Both the position numbers and the translations under genes were made by a program. A DNA stretch of 64,000 nucleotides from Pseudomonas sp. N40(2020) (lineage in GTDB: Bacteria > Pseudomonadota > Gammaproteobacteria > Pseudomonadales > Pseudomonadaceae), in the NCBI RefSeq assembly GCF_014472415.1, contig NZ_JACSZV010000013.1, forward strand, positions 1 through 64,000, in the 5' to 3' direction. The notes under the pieces are model-generated. The model had not been told where the DNA came from and made no database searches. It worked only from the letters and a program-made list of their open reading frames with translations. Shown here one piece after another: positions 37,929 to 50,500 of this stretch (positions are counted from its first letter, which is position 1; the number at the start of each line of letters is the position of its first letter).

Positions 37929-39536
37929 ATGACCGACCAGACTACCCGCCTGCCGATCCGCCGCGCCTTGATCAGCGTTTCCGACAAGACCGGGATCCTC
38001 GAATTCGCCAAGGAGCTTGAAGCGCTGGGCGTCGAGATCCTCTCCACCGGCGGAACGTTCAAGCTGCTGCGCGACAACGGCGTTGCCGCAGTGGAAGTCG
38101 CGGATTACACCGGTTTCGCTGAAATGATGGACGGTCGGGTGAAAACCCTGCACCCGAAAATCCACGGCGGTATCCTCGGTCGTCGCGGTATCGACGACGC
38201 GATCATGAGCGAACACGGCATCAAGCCGATCGATCTGGTCGCGGTCAACCTGTACCCGTTCGAAGCCACCATCAACAAGCCAGGCTGCGACCTGCCGACC
38301 GCCATCGAAAACATCGACATCGGCGGCCCGACCATGGTGCGTTCGGCGGCGAAAAACCATAAAGACGTTGCGATCGTGGTGAATGCCAGCGATTACGCCA
38401 ACGTCCTGGAAGGCTTGAAAGCCGGCGGCCTGACCTACGCACAGCGTTTCGACCTGATGCTCAAGGCGTTCGAACACACCGCCGCCTACGACGGCATGAT
38501 CGCCAACTACATGGGCACCGTGAATCAGGCTGCCGAGACACTGAGCACTGAAGGCCGCAGTGAATTCCCGCGCACCTTCAACAGCCAGTTCATCAAGGCT
38601 CAGGAAATGCGCTACGGCGAGAACCCGCACCAGAGCGCGGCGTTCTACGTTGAAGCCAAACCGGCCGAAGTCGGCATCGCCACCGCGACCCAACTGCAGG
38701 GCAAGGAACTCTCGTACAACAACGTGGCCGACACCGACGCCGCGCTGGAATGCGTAAAGAGCTTCGTCAAGCCTGCCTGCGTAATCGTCAAGCATGCCAA
38801 CCCGTGCGGCGTGGCCGTGAGCCCGGACGCCGAAGGCGGCATCCGTCAGGCCTACGAACTGGCCTACGCCACCGACACCGAATCGGCGTTCGGCGGCATC
38901 ATCGCCTTCAACCGTGAACTGGATGCCGAGACCGCCAAGGCGATCGTCGAGCGTCAGTTCGTGGAAGTGATCATTGCGCCAAGCGTGAGCGAAGAAGCCC
39001 GTGCCATCGTTGCGGCCAAAGCCAACGTGCGCCTGCTGGCGTGTGGCGAGTGGTCGGCTGACCGCGCTGCGGCGTGGGACTACAAGCGTGTCAACGGTGG
39101 CCTGCTGGTGCAGAGCCGCGACATCGGCATGATCGGCAGTGAAGACCTGAAAGTCGTGACCAAGCGCGCACCGACCGAACAGGAAATCAACGACCTGATC
39201 TTCGCCTGGAAAGTCGCCAAGTACGTTAAATCCAACGCGATCGTTTACGCCAGGAACCGTCAGACCATCGGTGTCGGCGCTGGCCAGATGAGCCGGGTCA
39301 ACTCCGCGCGTATCGCCGCGATCAAGGCAGAACACGCTGGCCTGCAAGTAGCAGGTTCGGTGATGGCATCGGACGCGTTCTTCCCGTTCCGCGACGGTCT
39401 GGACAACGCGGCCAAGGTCGGTATCACTGCGGTGATCCAGCCAGGTGGTTCGATGCGTGATGCTGAGGTGATTGCTGCGGCTGATGAGGCCGGCATCGCG
39501 ATGGTATTCACCGGCATGCGCCACTTCCGTCACTGA
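37929..39536 (+). CDS. purH: Bifunctional AICAR transformylase/IMP cyclohydrolase PurH
   Basis: A 535-residue enzyme catalysing the last two steps of IMP synthesis. The N-terminal MGS-like cyclohydrolase domain ([39 protein letters not shown]) is followed by the transformylase domain with [17 protein letters not shown] and the C-terminal [18 protein letters not shown] lies before the ATG at 37929; two in-frame ATGs just upstream are less well spaced. Confidence 0.97.
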   Translation: MTDQTTRLPIRRALISVSDKTGILEFAKELEALGVEILSTGGTFKLLRDNGVAAVEVADYTGFAEMMDGRVKTLHPKIHGGILGRRGIDDAIMSEHGIKPIDLVAVNLYPFEATINKPGCDLPTAIENIDIGGPTMVRSAAKNHKDVAIVVNASDYANVLEGLKAGGLTYAQRFDLMLKAFEHTAAYDGMIANYMGTVNQAAETLSTEGRSEFPRTFNSQFIKAQEMRYGENPHQSAAFYVEAKPAEVGIATATQLQGKELSYNNVADTDAALECVKSFVKPACVIVKHANPCGVAVSPDAEGGIRQAYELAYATDTESAFGGIIAFNRELDAETAKAIVERQFVEVIIAPSVSEEARAIVAAKANVRLLACGEWSADRAAAWDYKRVNGGLLVQSRDIGMIGSEDLKVVTKRAPTEQEINDLIFAWKVAKYVKSNAIVYARNRQTIGVGAGQMSRVNSARIAAIKAEHAGLQVAGSVMASDAFFPFRDGLDNAAKVGITAVIQPGGSMRDAEVIAAADEAGIAMVFTGMRHFRH

Positions 39537-39549
39537 TACACCGGTTCAA

Positions 39550-39640
39550 ATGTGGGAGCGAGCCTGCTCGCGAATGCAATCTGTCAGTCATAGCTGTTTT
39601 GACTGACACACCGCTTTCGCGAGCAGGCTCGCTCCCACAT
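39550..39640. repeat. REPIN with perfect 25-bp arms
   Basis: Perfect inverted arms at 39550-39574 and 39616-39640 carry the same core as 105-127 and 31357-31419. The 41-bp centre contains its own hairpin (TGTCAGTCA / TGACTGACA, 39582-39608). It occupies almost all of the purH–purD gap, and purD's ribosome site (TGAGG) follows it. Confidence 0.9.
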
Positions 39641-39683
39641 AAAGCGCTCCAGCAGCGCCTGACAGAATTTTGAGGTTTTTGAA

Positions 39684-40979
39684 ATGAATGTTTTGATCAT
39701 TGGCAGCGGTGGCCGTGAACACGCCCTGGCCTGGAAAGTGGCTCAGGATCCGCGCGTGCAGAAGGTTTTCGTCGCACCGGGCAACGCCGGTACCGCGATT
39801 GAAGCCAAGTGCGAGAACGTCGCCATCGACGTGCTGGCCCTTGAGCAGCTCGCGGACTTCGCCGAGAAAAACGTTTCCCTGACCATCGTCGGCCCGGAAG
39901 TGCCGCTGGTCGCTGGCGTCGTCGACCTGTTTCGTTCCCGTGGCCTGGACTGCTTTGGCCCGACCGCGGGTGCTGCGCAACTGGAAGGTTCGAAAGCCTT
40001 CACCAAGGACTTCCTGGCACGCCACAAGATCCCGACCGCCGATTACCAGAACTTCACCGAGATCGAGCCGGCCCTGGCTTATCTGCGTGAAAAAGGCGCA
40101 CCGATCGTGATCAAGGCCGACGGCCTCGCGGCCGGTAAAGGCGTGATCGTTGCGATGACCCTGGCCGAAGCCGAAGACGCCGTGCGCGACATGCTTGCCG
40201 GCAATGCTTTCGGTGACGCCGGTTCGCGCGTGGTGATCGAAGAGTTCCTCGACGGTGAAGAAGCGTCGTTCATCGTCATGGTCGACGGCAAGAACGTACT
40301 GCCGATGGCCACCAGCCAGGACCACAAACGCGTCGGCGACGGCGACAGCGGCCCGAACACCGGCGGCATGGGTGCTTACTCCCCTGCCCCGGTGGTCACT
40401 GCCGACGTGCACAAGCGCGTGATGGATCTGGTGATCTGGCCGACCGTTCGCGGCATGGCCGAAGAAGGCAACGTCTACACTGGCTTCCTGTACGCCGGTC
40501 TGATGATCGACAAGGCCGGCAACCCGAAAGTCATCGAGTTCAACTGCCGTTTCGGTGATCCGGAAACCCAACCAGTGATGCTGCGTCTGCAGTCGAGCCT
40601 GGTGCTGCTGGTTGAAGCGGCGTTGGCGCAGGCGCTGGACAAGGTTGAAGCGCAGTGGGATCCACGTCCGAGCGTCGGCATCGTGTTGGCCGCTGGCGGC
40701 TACCCGGGCGACTACGCCAAGGGCGCGGCGATCAACGGTCTGGACGCAGCGGCAAACCTGGAAGGTAAAGTCTTCCACGCCGGTACTGCGCTGAAGGACG
40801 GTCAGGTCGTGACCGCCGGTGGTCGCGTGCTCTGCGCCACCGCGATGGGCGCCAGCGTTGGTGCAGCGCAGCAGCAGGCTTACAAGCTCGCCGCAGCGAT
40901 CGACTGGGAAGGCTGCTTCTACCGCAAGGACATTGGCTACCGCGCCATTGCCCGTGAACGTGGCGAAACCCAGGAGTAA
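39684..40979 (+). CDS. purD: Phosphoribosylamine–glycine ligase PurD
   Basis: A 431-residue ATP-grasp enzyme of purine synthesis, making GAR from phosphoribosylamine and glycine. Signatures: VLIIGSGGREHALAWK, the family motif FGDPETQPVM, and the ATP-binding GAPIVIKADGLAAGKGVI. Full length. Separated from purH by a REPIN, so the two may still share a transcript. Confidence 0.97.
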   Translation: MNVLIIGSGGREHALAWKVAQDPRVQKVFVAPGNAGTAIEAKCENVAIDVLALEQLADFAEKNVSLTIVGPEVPLVAGVVDLFRSRGLDCFGPTAGAAQLEGSKAFTKDFLARHKIPTADYQNFTEIEPALAYLREKGAPIVIKADGLAAGKGVIVAMTLAEAEDAVRDMLAGNAFGDAGSRVVIEEFLDGEEASFIVMVDGKNVLPMATSQDHKRVGDGDSGPNTGGMGAYSPAPVVTADVHKRVMDLVIWPTVRGMAEEGNVYTGFLYAGLMIDKAGNPKVIEFNCRFGDPETQPVMLRLQSSLVLLVEAALAQALDKVEAQWDPRPSVGIVLAAGGYPGDYAKGAAINGLDAAANLEGKVFHAGTALKDGQVVTAGGRVLCATAMGASVGAAQQQAYKLAAAIDWEGCFYRKDIGYRAIARERGETQE

Positions 40980-41078
40980 GCTGTCGCTCAGGTTCGGCGC
41001 GGGATGCAGTCCCTCGCCGGGCTGTTCCGCTGCCGCGCATCGTTATATTCTGGCATCAACCTACGAAGGGATTTCGCC

Positions 41079-43856
41079 GTGCGCTGGCTCAGGATTGCCA
41101 TAAGCTTCACCGTCACGTTGCTGACCTTGCTCTGCATGCTCCCGGCCCAGGCCACGCAAGGCAGTGGCTGGTCGGTATTGCTCGACGATCAGGGCGACCT
41201 TCAGCTGAGCGACATCCGCTCTGCCCGCTACATCAATCAATTCAGCCCTATCGACCTTGACCGCCTCACCTCGGCCGGTCCCGAGGGTGCTTTGTGGCTG
41301 CGTTTCAAGCTCGCACCCGGCCAGCACGAACAAGTGCTGCGCATCTTCGCCCCGGATCTGTCCCACCTGAATTTGTACGTGCTGGACGGCGACAAGCTGA
41401 TCGAGCAACGCAAAACCGGCACCGACCAGCCCCAAGCCGAACGGCCGCTGCCAAGCAGTGATTTCCTGTTGCCACTGCCCCAGAGCGACAAACCCCTCGA
41501 CATCTATCTGCGGATGGTCTCCGACCATCAGTTGCGCCCGCACATCACCTTGCAATCCGCCGTGATGAGCGCGGCCAATCACAATCAAACGCTGATCTTC
41601 GGTTTGCTGTTCGGCTGCCTCGGCATGCTGCTGCTGCACAACCTCGTGCGCTATGCCTACTCGCGTTCGCGCAGCAGCCTGTGGCTGGCCGTCTGCGAAG
41701 GCCTGTTGGGGCTCAGCCTGTTACTGCTGCTCAATCTCGCTGGCCCGTGGCTGCCGAACTGGCACGCGATCCAGACCCCGGGCGCTTATCTGGCATTGCT
41801 GCTGACAGCCCCGGCCGGGCTGATGTTTGCACTGCGCTTCTTCGCCCCACTCGGCCCGCATCCGCTGAACAAACTGCTGCTGGGCGACATTCTGTTCATC
41901 GTGATTTGCAGCCTGTTGCTGTTGTTCGTCAACACCCTGCCGCTGAACATCATCACTTACGCGCTGGTGGCACTGGCCGGCCTGAGCATGTTGTTTGTCG
42001 CGTTCTATCACTGGCAGAAAGGCTACCGCCCGGCACGCCTGTTCGTCGCGGCGATGGTGGTGTTCAACATCGGTACGCTGATCATTCTTCCGGCCTTGCT
42101 GGGGCTGACACTGGTCGCACCGCAAGGCCTGATCATGACGTTGATGGCGTTCATCTGCATCAGCGGCCTGTTGATGAGCATCGCGCTGGGCGAGCGTCAG
42201 CGCAGCATCACCGAAAGCCGCTTCAGCATCAGCCGCGACCTCGCCGCCAGCAATGCCGAGATCAACGCCAAGGCCGAATTCCTCGCCAAGATCAGCCACG
42301 AGATCCGCACGCCGATGAACGGCGTATTGGGCATGACCGAACTGCTGCTCGGCACGCCTTTGTCGGTCAAGCAACGCGACTACGTGCAGACCATCCACAG
42401 CGCCGGCAACGAACTGCTGACGTTGATCAACGAGATCCTCGACATCTCCAAGCTCGAGTCCGGGCAGATCGAACTGGACGACGTGCAATTCGACCTCAAC
42501 GCGCTGATCGACGATTGCCTGAGCATCTACCGCGCCAAGGCCGAACAGCAGAACGTCGAGCTGATCAGCTTCATTCAGCCGCAAGTGCCGCGCGTCATCA
42601 GTGGCGATCCGACCCGCCTGCGTCAAACCCTGTTAAGCCTTTTGGAAAATGCCCTCAAGAAAACCGCCGAGGGCGAAGTGTTGATCGTCGTCGCCCTCGA
42701 TGAGCGCAGCAGCAAACCGCGTCTGCGCATTGCCGTGCAGGACAGCGGCGTGCCGATGGAACAGGAGGAGCGTGATGCGCTCATGCACGCCGAACTTCAC
42801 AGCAAGCACTTCCTCTCGGCCAATCGTCTGGGCGGCAATCTGGGGCTGGTGATCGCGCGGCAATTGATCCGCTTGATGAACGGTGAATTCGGCATCAAGA
42901 GCGGCGCCAATCAGGGCAGCACCTTGTGGCTGACCCTGCCGCTCGACCCTGATCGCCTCGAACACCCGACCTCTGATCTGGACAGTCCACTGCAAGGCGC
43001 GCGGGTGCTGGTGGTCGATGACAACGACACCTGCCGCAAAGTGCTGGTGCAGCAGTGCAGCGCCTGGGGCCTGAACGTCAGCGCCGTGCCATCGGGCAAG
43101 GAAGCGCTGGCCCTGCTGCGCACCAAGGCGCACCTGCGCGATTACTTCGATGTGGTGTTGCTCGACCAGAACATGCCCGGCATGACCGGCATGCAGCTCG
43201 CGGCCAAGATCAAGGAAGACCCGAGCCTGAACCACGACATCCTGCTGATCATGCTCACCGGCATCAGCAACGCGCCGAGCAAGATCATTGCGCGCAACTC
43301 GGGAATCAAACGCATCCTCGCCAAACCCGTGGCCGGCTACACCCTCAAGACCACCCTGGCGGACGAACTCAACCAGCGCAACAAAGGCCAGGTGGTGTTC
43401 CAGCCGCAAGTGCTCACCCCGGCCACAGCGGCCAAAGTGCCGAGCGACTTCCGCATCCTCGTCGCCGAGGACAACACGATTTCGACCAAAGTGATTCGCG
43501 GCATGCTCGGCAAGCTCAACCTGCAACCGGACACCGCCAGCAACGGCGAAGAAGCGCTGCAAGCGATGAAAGCCCAGCGTTACGACCTGGTGTTGATGGA
43601 CTGCGAAATGCCGATCCTCGACGGTTTCTCCGCGACCCAGCAATTGCGCGCCTGGGAAGTCAGCAACCAACGCATCCGCACGCCGATCGTTGCGCTGACG
43701 GCGCACATCCTCGCCGAACACAAGGAACGCGCACGCCAGGCGGGGATGGATGGGCATATGTCCAAGCCGGTCGAGTTGTCGCAACTGCGCGAGTTGATCG
43801 AACATTGGGTCGCCCAGCGTGACGAGCAGAATCGGACGACCACGCAACCGTCGTGA
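41079..43856 (+). CDS. retS: Hybrid sensor kinase RetS
   Basis: A 925-residue hybrid sensor. Signal-like N-terminal helix (to about 25), periplasmic 7TMR-DISMED2 domain (about 30-150), seven-helix region (about 170-375), HisKA with KISHEIRTPMNG (His about 407), HATPase (about 510-625) and two receivers with Asp about 696 (VVLLDQNMPG) and 841 (LVLMDCEMP). In P. aeruginosa RetS inhibits GacS and so switches between acute (motile, T3SS) and sessile (T6SS, biofilm) states. Start is GTG 41079 with GAAGGG ahead of it; the longer frame from 41004 is not favoured. Follows purD as in P. aeruginosa. Confidence 0.93.
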   Translation: MRWLRIAISFTVTLLTLLCMLPAQATQGSGWSVLLDDQGDLQLSDIRSARYINQFSPIDLDRLTSAGPEGALWLRFKLAPGQHEQVLRIFAPDLSHLNLYVLDGDKLIEQRKTGTDQPQAERPLPSSDFLLPLPQSDKPLDIYLRMVSDHQLRPHITLQSAVMSAANHNQTLIFGLLFGCLGMLLLHNLVRYAYSRSRSSLWLAVCEGLLGLSLLLLLNLAGPWLPNWHAIQTPGAYLALLLTAPAGLMFALRFFAPLGPHPLNKLLLGDILFIVICSLLLLFVNTLPLNIITYALVALAGLSMLFVAFYHWQKGYRPARLFVAAMVVFNIGTLIILPALLGLTLVAPQGLIMTLMAFICISGLLMSIALGERQRSITESRFSISRDLAASNAEINAKAEFLAKISHEIRTPMNGVLGMTELLLGTPLSVKQRDYVQTIHSAGNELLTLINEILDISKLESGQIELDDVQFDLNALIDDCLSIYRAKAEQQNVELISFIQPQVPRVISGDPTRLRQTLLSLLENALKKTAEGEVLIVVALDERSSKPRLRIAVQDSGVPMEQEERDALMHAELHSKHFLSANRLGGNLGLVIARQLIRLMNGEFGIKSGANQGSTLWLTLPLDPDRLEHPTSDLDSPLQGARVLVVDDNDTCRKVLVQQCSAWGLNVSAVPSGKEALALLRTKAHLRDYFDVVLLDQNMPGMTGMQLAAKIKEDPSLNHDILLIMLTGISNAPSKIIARNSGIKRILAKPVAGYTLKTTLADELNQRNKGQVVFQPQVLTPATAAKVPSDFRILVAEDNTISTKVIRGMLGKLNLQPDTASNGEEALQAMKAQRYDLVLMDCEMPILDGFSATQQLRAWEVSNQRIRTPIVALTAHILAEHKERARQAGMDGHMSKPVELSQLRELIEHWVAQRDEQNRTTTQPS

Positions 43857-43920
43857 GCCGACAGACCCGGTAGCGCCTGATAGACTCCCCCACGACTTCC
43901 CTCGCCAGTGAGCTTGCACC

Positions 43921-44517
43921 ATGCTCCACGTGTTATTCAGCGTTTACCTGAAGATGCTGGTGCTATACAGCCCGTTCTTCGTGTTGTCCTGTTTTATCAG
44001 CCTGACCCGTGGTTATTCGCGCAAGGAGCAACGCCGCCTGGCCTGGAAAGTGGCCATCGCCACGCTGGTCTCCAGCGTTTTACTGTATTTGTTCGGGCGG
44101 GTGATTTTCGATGTGTTCGGCATCACTGTGGATGCGTTCCGCATCGGCGCCGGCAGTGTGCTGTTCATCTCGGCGCTGGGCATGGCGCAAGGCAAGTCGG
44201 TGGTGCAAAGCGACAACGTGCAGCAGGACGTGACGATCGTGCCGCTGACCATTCCGCTGACCGTCGGCCCCGGCACCATCGGCGCCTTGCTGGTGATGGG
44301 CGTCAGCCAGCCGCACTGGGACGACAAGCTCACGGCAATCATGAGTATTGCGCTGGCCAGTTTTACCGTGGGTGTGGTGCTGTACTTGTCCAACCGCATC
44401 GAACGGATTCTCGGCGACCAGGGTTTGCAGATTGTCAGTCGCTTGATGGGATTGTTCGTTTGCGCACTGGCGGCGCAGATCATCTTCACCGGGGTCAAAG
44501 GCTATCTGGTGCCCTGA
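43921..44517 (+). CDS. MarC-family inner-membrane protein
   Basis: A 198-residue protein with about six hydrophobic helices and the MarC pattern (LTIPLTVGPGTIGALLVMG, SRLMGLFVCALAAQIIFTG). The family's role is unresolved; it was once linked to antibiotic resistance. It lies 64 bp after retS and ends in a strong bidirectional terminator, the last conserved gene before the toxin island. Confidence 0.9.
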   Translation: MLHVLFSVYLKMLVLYSPFFVLSCFISLTRGYSRKEQRRLAWKVAIATLVSSVLLYLFGRVIFDVFGITVDAFRIGAGSVLFISALGMAQGKSVVQSDNVQQDVTIVPLTIPLTVGPGTIGALLVMGVSQPHWDDKLTAIMSIALASFTVGVVLYLSNRIERILGDQGLQIVSRLMGLFVCALAAQIIFTGVKGYLVP

Positions 44518-44550
44518 GCCTCGGCGCCTGCGAGAGTCGCCTGACAGTAA

Positions 44551-44580
44551 AACGCCGCGAACGATACCGTTCGCGGCGTT
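44551..44580. terminator. Bidirectional terminator between marC-like gene and toxin 1
   Basis: Perfect 13-bp stem AACGCCGCGAACG (44551-44563) with the complementary arm 44568-44580 and a 4-base loop, A-rich on the left and T-rich (TTTTGTT) on the right. It serves the convergent MarC-like gene (plus) and the toxin gene (minus). Confidence 0.9.
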
Positions 44581-44596
44581 TTGTTATCCGCCGGTT

Positions 44597-47500
44597 TTAG
44601 CGGGCGGCCGGCTCTGCGAGTAGCGTCTGCGGGGTGACGTTGGCCATGCGTGCCGTCCTAGCCTGCAACCGCTGCACCCACGCAGAAATGGCGTGGGATT
44701 GCTGCTTGCCAAATGCCAGGAACACTTCACCGCGCAACGCCGGATCAGGGGAACACACATCACGGAAAATCAGCGTGTGTTCACTCTCAGGGTCAACGAT
44801 CACCAGATGCTCCTCAACGATCTCGAACAGCAGCTTTTCCGGCGATTCAAAATCCCAAAGCAACTTGCCCGGCACTGCCGGCACTTCTCCCAGCGCATGC
44901 CGGCAGTCGACGATGACAGTATCCAGTCTCTGCCAGACAGCCTTTGACAAATGACAGGTCACGCCGCCCTGCCCCAGTCGCACAACCAACGTATTGATGT
45001 CATCGGGAAGCAGCGGTAGCAGATCATTCATTCTGTTATGGCCTTCAACGGTCAAGACTTGCCCATCGCGCTGGATGTAATCGAACGGCCCGATGCTGTG
45101 CTTGCCCGGATAAACCTGCACCGTTCCCTCCCGGCGCTGATGCAACAACACCTTGAACTGATTCTGGGTGCCCAGCATTACAAAGTCCGTGGGTAAATCG
45201 ATGGCGGCAATACTCACCAGTCGGGCGCTTTTCACGTCATACCATTGCAAATGGTCTGGCCCGGACGCCACGGATACAAAGTCACCATGATCGGCCCCAG
45301 CCAACAAGGCTTGCAGGCGTTCGATCAGATGCGCGCCCTGCGCAGTCACCCAGCGACTTTCAACACCGATGACCACCGGCGCCTGCTGATGACCCAGTTG
45401 CAGCGTGACACCCTCAACAGTGGTGCCCTGTAACCCGGCGCCATCGACTGTCACCTCGGCAAAATGCCAGGCGCTCCACACCCGCTCGGGAACCGGTAAA
45501 GCATCGCGGTGCAATAGCTGCTGACCCTCGCCAAACGCGCGATCAAGCTGCTGCGGATCGACGAACGCCTGACGCCAGATTTCACCATCGGAAACACTGA
45601 ACAACCAGGCCGTTCGATTATCCGGCGTCATGCCAAGCACGCGCACGGGCTTGTCGCGCCCCGGATCGCATAACAGCACGCGGTTGCTCATATGCCAGGC
45701 ACTCAGTTGGCCGTCACCGGCGGCATTGCGTAATCCGACAATCGCAAAACGCTCCACCGGGTAACGTTTGGCAATCGGTTCCAGTGCCTGCCACCAATGC
45801 GCACGCCCCTTGAGCCACTGCTCGCCGACACCGTGCAATTGCGCCTCACCTTGTGTGGTCAGGTTAAAGAGTCGGCCCTCTTCATCCAGTATCAGGTAGC
45901 CGTTCTCCACCGCCACAATCTGCTTGAGCCCTTCTGGTTCGACCCAACGATGCGACCACTGTTGCTTGCCCTGCGCCACATCGCGCTGCAGTCGGCAAAG
46001 AACCTGGTCGAGGCGGTTATAGATGAAATACACATCGCTTGCGCCCGTCATCGGCAGCAGCACCAGGTCGGTCAGATTCTTGATCGAGTCGGGCCAGCCA
46101 CGGGCATGGCGAGGAAGCGGCAACGGGTGGATCAACAATCGATCACGGCTGCGAACCCATACGATGTCACGTCTGTCCGGTTCGAATTTCCAACTGACCG
46201 AAACGTAAGTCGCCGGCTGCCAGTCAACCGTCGTCGCACCGTCCCGTTCGGCACTGGGACGAGCCATCGTGTATTTGCCCAGCACCGTCGACCAGTCGGC
46301 CAGCGACTCGTGGGCGAACACGCTCGCTTGCAGCTCCCGCGCCATTGCATGGGTGACGGAACTCAGCAGCAACTGCTCCTGATAAATCAGGTAATTGAAC
46401 CGGCGAGTGCCATAAGGGCTGCTGACGGTTTGTATCAAATGAATCACGCCGTGCTCATCGACTTCGACGGGGCCAATCGCACTTTCGCCCTCCGGCACCA
46501 GCAACCGGTATTGAACCTTGAGCAGCCCGCTGACCACATCGACCTGCCAGATGTCATAGCTGTCCGCCAGGTAGAAATAGGCAAAACCATTGGCCACCAA
46601 GGCCAGTTGCGCGTCCTCGGTATCGGCGATTTTCTCGTTGCGAATGTAGATAAAGCGCTCTTCCCGGGCGTCATACCAGGCGGTGGTGTAACGCGGCTCC
46701 TGCGGCGATTCGAACGGGATCAACCAGTTATGAACCGGTGTATACGGCAGCACCAGACGATGCTCTCGGGCGAGGGTTTTGTAGTGTTCGAGCAACGCTT
46801 GTTCATCGAGCCCTTCATGCGCGCTTTGTTCAATGATGTTCAACTGACGCTTGCCGAGGTCAACGCTGAAGAGTTGCTGATTGGCCGTACGGATCAACAC
46901 CGAGTGGCGTCCATGGCCGGATATCTTCACGTGAACATCGCCGATGTACAGCTCGCCATACAGCTCGACCCGGATGTTCTCTTCATTGGCCCAGCCAGCC
47001 TGAAGCACCCAGCGGCTCTGCTTCTGACTCGGCGTGTGCAATTCGATGCTGGCGCCGTGATTGAGCAGCACGGAACAGGACGCACCGGCGCTGGAGATCC
47101 GATACGACACCTTGCCCCGCCAGGCAGTCGGCAGCGACGGCACTACCAAGGTGCGTTCGACCGCATCGAGGTGAACGTCGATGACGGTGTCGCGATACTG
47201 GGGAAACAGACGATGAACAATGTAATGCGAAGGAAACGAGTAAAACGAAAACAGAAACAGCCATTGACCGTCTGCCAGTTTTCTCTCCAGGCGCCGGGCG
47301 GTATCGAAACCGCGATCATGCCGCCAAGAGGCAAATGGTAGCGCCTTGTACTCATACCCATAACAAGTCTGAGGCGTACAAGGCAGGACGATGGTTTGTC
47401 TGGCAGCCGGTAAAAATTCGACCTGTCCGGGCAAGCCTAATTGCTGACGGATATTGATCGCCCGATCGTAATCGGAGTCGAAATCCGGGACGCCGAAATG

Positions 47501-50500
47501 GTCGCGCAATGGGTAGAGCTTCTGGCTGTCGAACAGCACCTTGCCAGCGGTCAGATCAATGCTTTTGACAATCAGAGACGGGTGCGCAACCCACGCCCCC
47601 AGCGCGTCATCGAAGCGGTAACCGAGCCCGCGATAGGCGCCTTCCATGTCTGCAAAAAACGCCCCGACATCCTGGGCGTTGCGCGCAATACCGGCAAACC
47701 CTTGGGCCAGCGCCGCGACACCGACCGCCAGCCCGCCCAGAATCACGCCGGCACCACCCAACACTGCAGCGGCAGTGGATGCGCCTGCCACGGCGGCACC
47801 AACACCCCCGGCAGTCAATGCCAGGCTGGCCGAGTCAAAGGCCAACTGTGTCCCAAACTGTGCTTTTTCGACGTCGTTCTGTGCGCTCGCCAACTGGTAG
47901 ATATCAAAACCAACGTTTGCCAGCCCCAGCACGGCGCCGACACCTTCATTGGCCGCATGTCCCAACGCTTCGGTGACGACCGAGGCACAGGTGCGGGCGA
48001 TGATCTTCTCCTCCCCCAGCGCAGTTTTGACCAGTTGAATCAGACCGACTACGTCTACGACATTGCCATGCACCAACTGCGCGTAATTGAGGTAGGCGTG
48101 CAGGCGCACCGCTGTGGTCAGCGTCCGATCCTCGCCTTCACGTCCACGCAAGGCATTCATCAGTGCCTGAATCGAAAACCCTGCGTTCAGGGTATGAACA
48201 GCGCCGGCCTCGGTAGGGTCCAGTACACCGACGCTGTCGATCGGTTTGCGTGCCAGAGTGGAGAACTGCTCGGACAGCCAGTTCTTGATCCGCAATAATC
48301 GGTGGTCATCACTGACCACTTGAACCACGTGTTCGGGCATCGAGGGGTCGACGAGGCTCAGCCGATATTTGCCTTCGGCGGTGATCTCCAGCGTTTCGAA
48401 CAACGGCACCAACGGCGTGACCGAGGGATGCAGCTCTTGCAGCGCAGTGGTAGCGCCGGCGATCTGCTGCCCCCACCAATGGCCATCCAGCCCAAGCAAG
48501 CTGGCACCCAAATGCGAATTGTCGACCAGCGATCGACCATGGGCACTGTTCAGGCGCTGACGCAGCTTGCCTGGCGGTTGACCCGGGAGCGGATCGTTCG
48601 TCAGCACTTTCGCCACATCGATCCCGCCGGACAATGGCAAGGCCGCTACTTTTGCGCCATCCAGTTCAATCAGATCGAAGGTCGGGCGGACGCTGCCATC
48701 GTACGCGGCATAGTATTTGGCCATGCCCACTTTCAGAAAAAAGTGCTCGAGCGCCCGCTTGAACATGGCGGGGCTTTCAAATTCGAACAGACCGAAGTTG
48801 GGGTCGTAAAAATGATAGAGGGCTTGCGTACCCACAACGGTTTTCGCCACCAGCATCGAGTGGTTGTCAGAGTTGAGCATTAATGTTCGGGGGCTGGCAT
48901 GGTTCTCCAGTGCAGCGGTGACCTGTGTCAGATCAGCACGACTGAGCGTCGTTCCCACTTCGCTCAGTTGAGCGCTTCGCAGCTCCTCCAGCACTTGCAC
49001 GAAAGCCTGCGAATCACTCTGTTGCGGCTCAATGACGGACAGATAAAAACGTTCACGCAACCGATGTGAAGCCACTTCCCCGGTTGCGAAAGCGGCGGCC
49101 ATCATCAGTGCCAAGGGATAACAACGCCCACCGATGGCTTCGCCGGCGCCACCCAGTAACAAATCCTGCGGCACCGGTTTTACGCTGTTGGCCTCGATCT
49201 GGCCGAGCACCTGATCCATCCGTTCGCTGATCTGCAAGCGATGCTCAAGGGTGGCTGTCTGTTGAATTTGCGCGGCGTATCGGCCCCACTGCTGAAGTGT
49301 TTGTGCCTTCATCAGTGCGGCTTTTTTCAGATCCAGCGCGCTGATCGATGCGGCCGACTCTGCGATATCGCCGGCAAGACCGCTAAGAAACGGCGCATCA
49401 CGGCGGCTGTAGAGTCGTCTTTCAATGACTGCATAACGATTCGAAGCTCCCAACTCACGGACGCTGTTGGCCAGGTTGTCCAGTTCGCCACTGAAGCGGT
49501 CGAAGTTCTGGCTATGCAGTGAATCAATCCCCAGCAACACGCCCAGTGACAGACGTTGCAGTGGCGTTGTCTCGACGAGAGACAGTTCGCCATGGGCCAG
49601 CGCACTCAACACTTCATCCAGCCCCAGCCTCCGGAATCGCTGATCGTTGAGAAAAACCGGAGGCCGCGCATTGAGTGGCTGATTCCTGATCAACTGACGG
49701 TCGGCAAAACTCAACGGCAACAGCTTCTCGAACCTGATTGCACCATCATGCCCCTGTCGCATGGCCTCAGTGAACGGTTCGCCAAGCCCGTCGACCAGAC
49801 GCTGTAATACGTCAGTCAATAGCACCGCTCTACCTTCAATCAACGGCCAGCCTTGTTCGAACTCAATGGTCGAGCCCTTGAGCAACTGTGCGATATCGCC
49901 GTTGTAGCGGGTCGTATACTGACCTTGCTGCCAGCGCGCCTGCTCGTCCTCCACCCATTTCACCGGATCGTTCGCGTTGTCTTTCCAGGAGTGATCCAGC
50001 TCTTCTTCGGTAGCACGGTTGACCGACGCATAGCGCGCAATGGCCGCCTCGGCGCGGATCATCTCGGCCTGCCTGGGGGTCAGGTGTGCCTTGGCGTAAT
50101 CGACCATGCCGTCGCGTATCGCGCCGGGGCCCGTCAGATAGATGGTGCCTTCACTCTGAGGACGGATGCCGTCACTGAAGTAGCTGGCGGCGGCACTGGC
50201 GAGAAAGCCTGCGAGGATCTCCTCCTGATTCGGCAGTTCGCGCAGCGGGCCGTAGGTTTTTTCCAAAACGGTCAGAGCCAGTGGCAGCACACCGTCGAAG
50301 TCGGTCAGTGCGACATTGCGTTGCGCAGCCATCTGAAGTGTCTCGTCGACCAACCGGTAATTGAAGCGGATGCGCTCGATCACCGCTTGCAGCGTCGCCG
50401 ACCCGGCATGCGCCATCAAGAAAGCATTGGTCGTCGAACTGCCTTCAGCCACCGCACGCAACATGAACGGTCGCGCCAGCAAATCGGTCGGCGCCTGGAA

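Noticed and set aside
45797..47341. 514-codon plus-strand frame within toxin 1
   Set aside because: Lies wholly inside the toxin gene, in antisense, with shadow-type composition.
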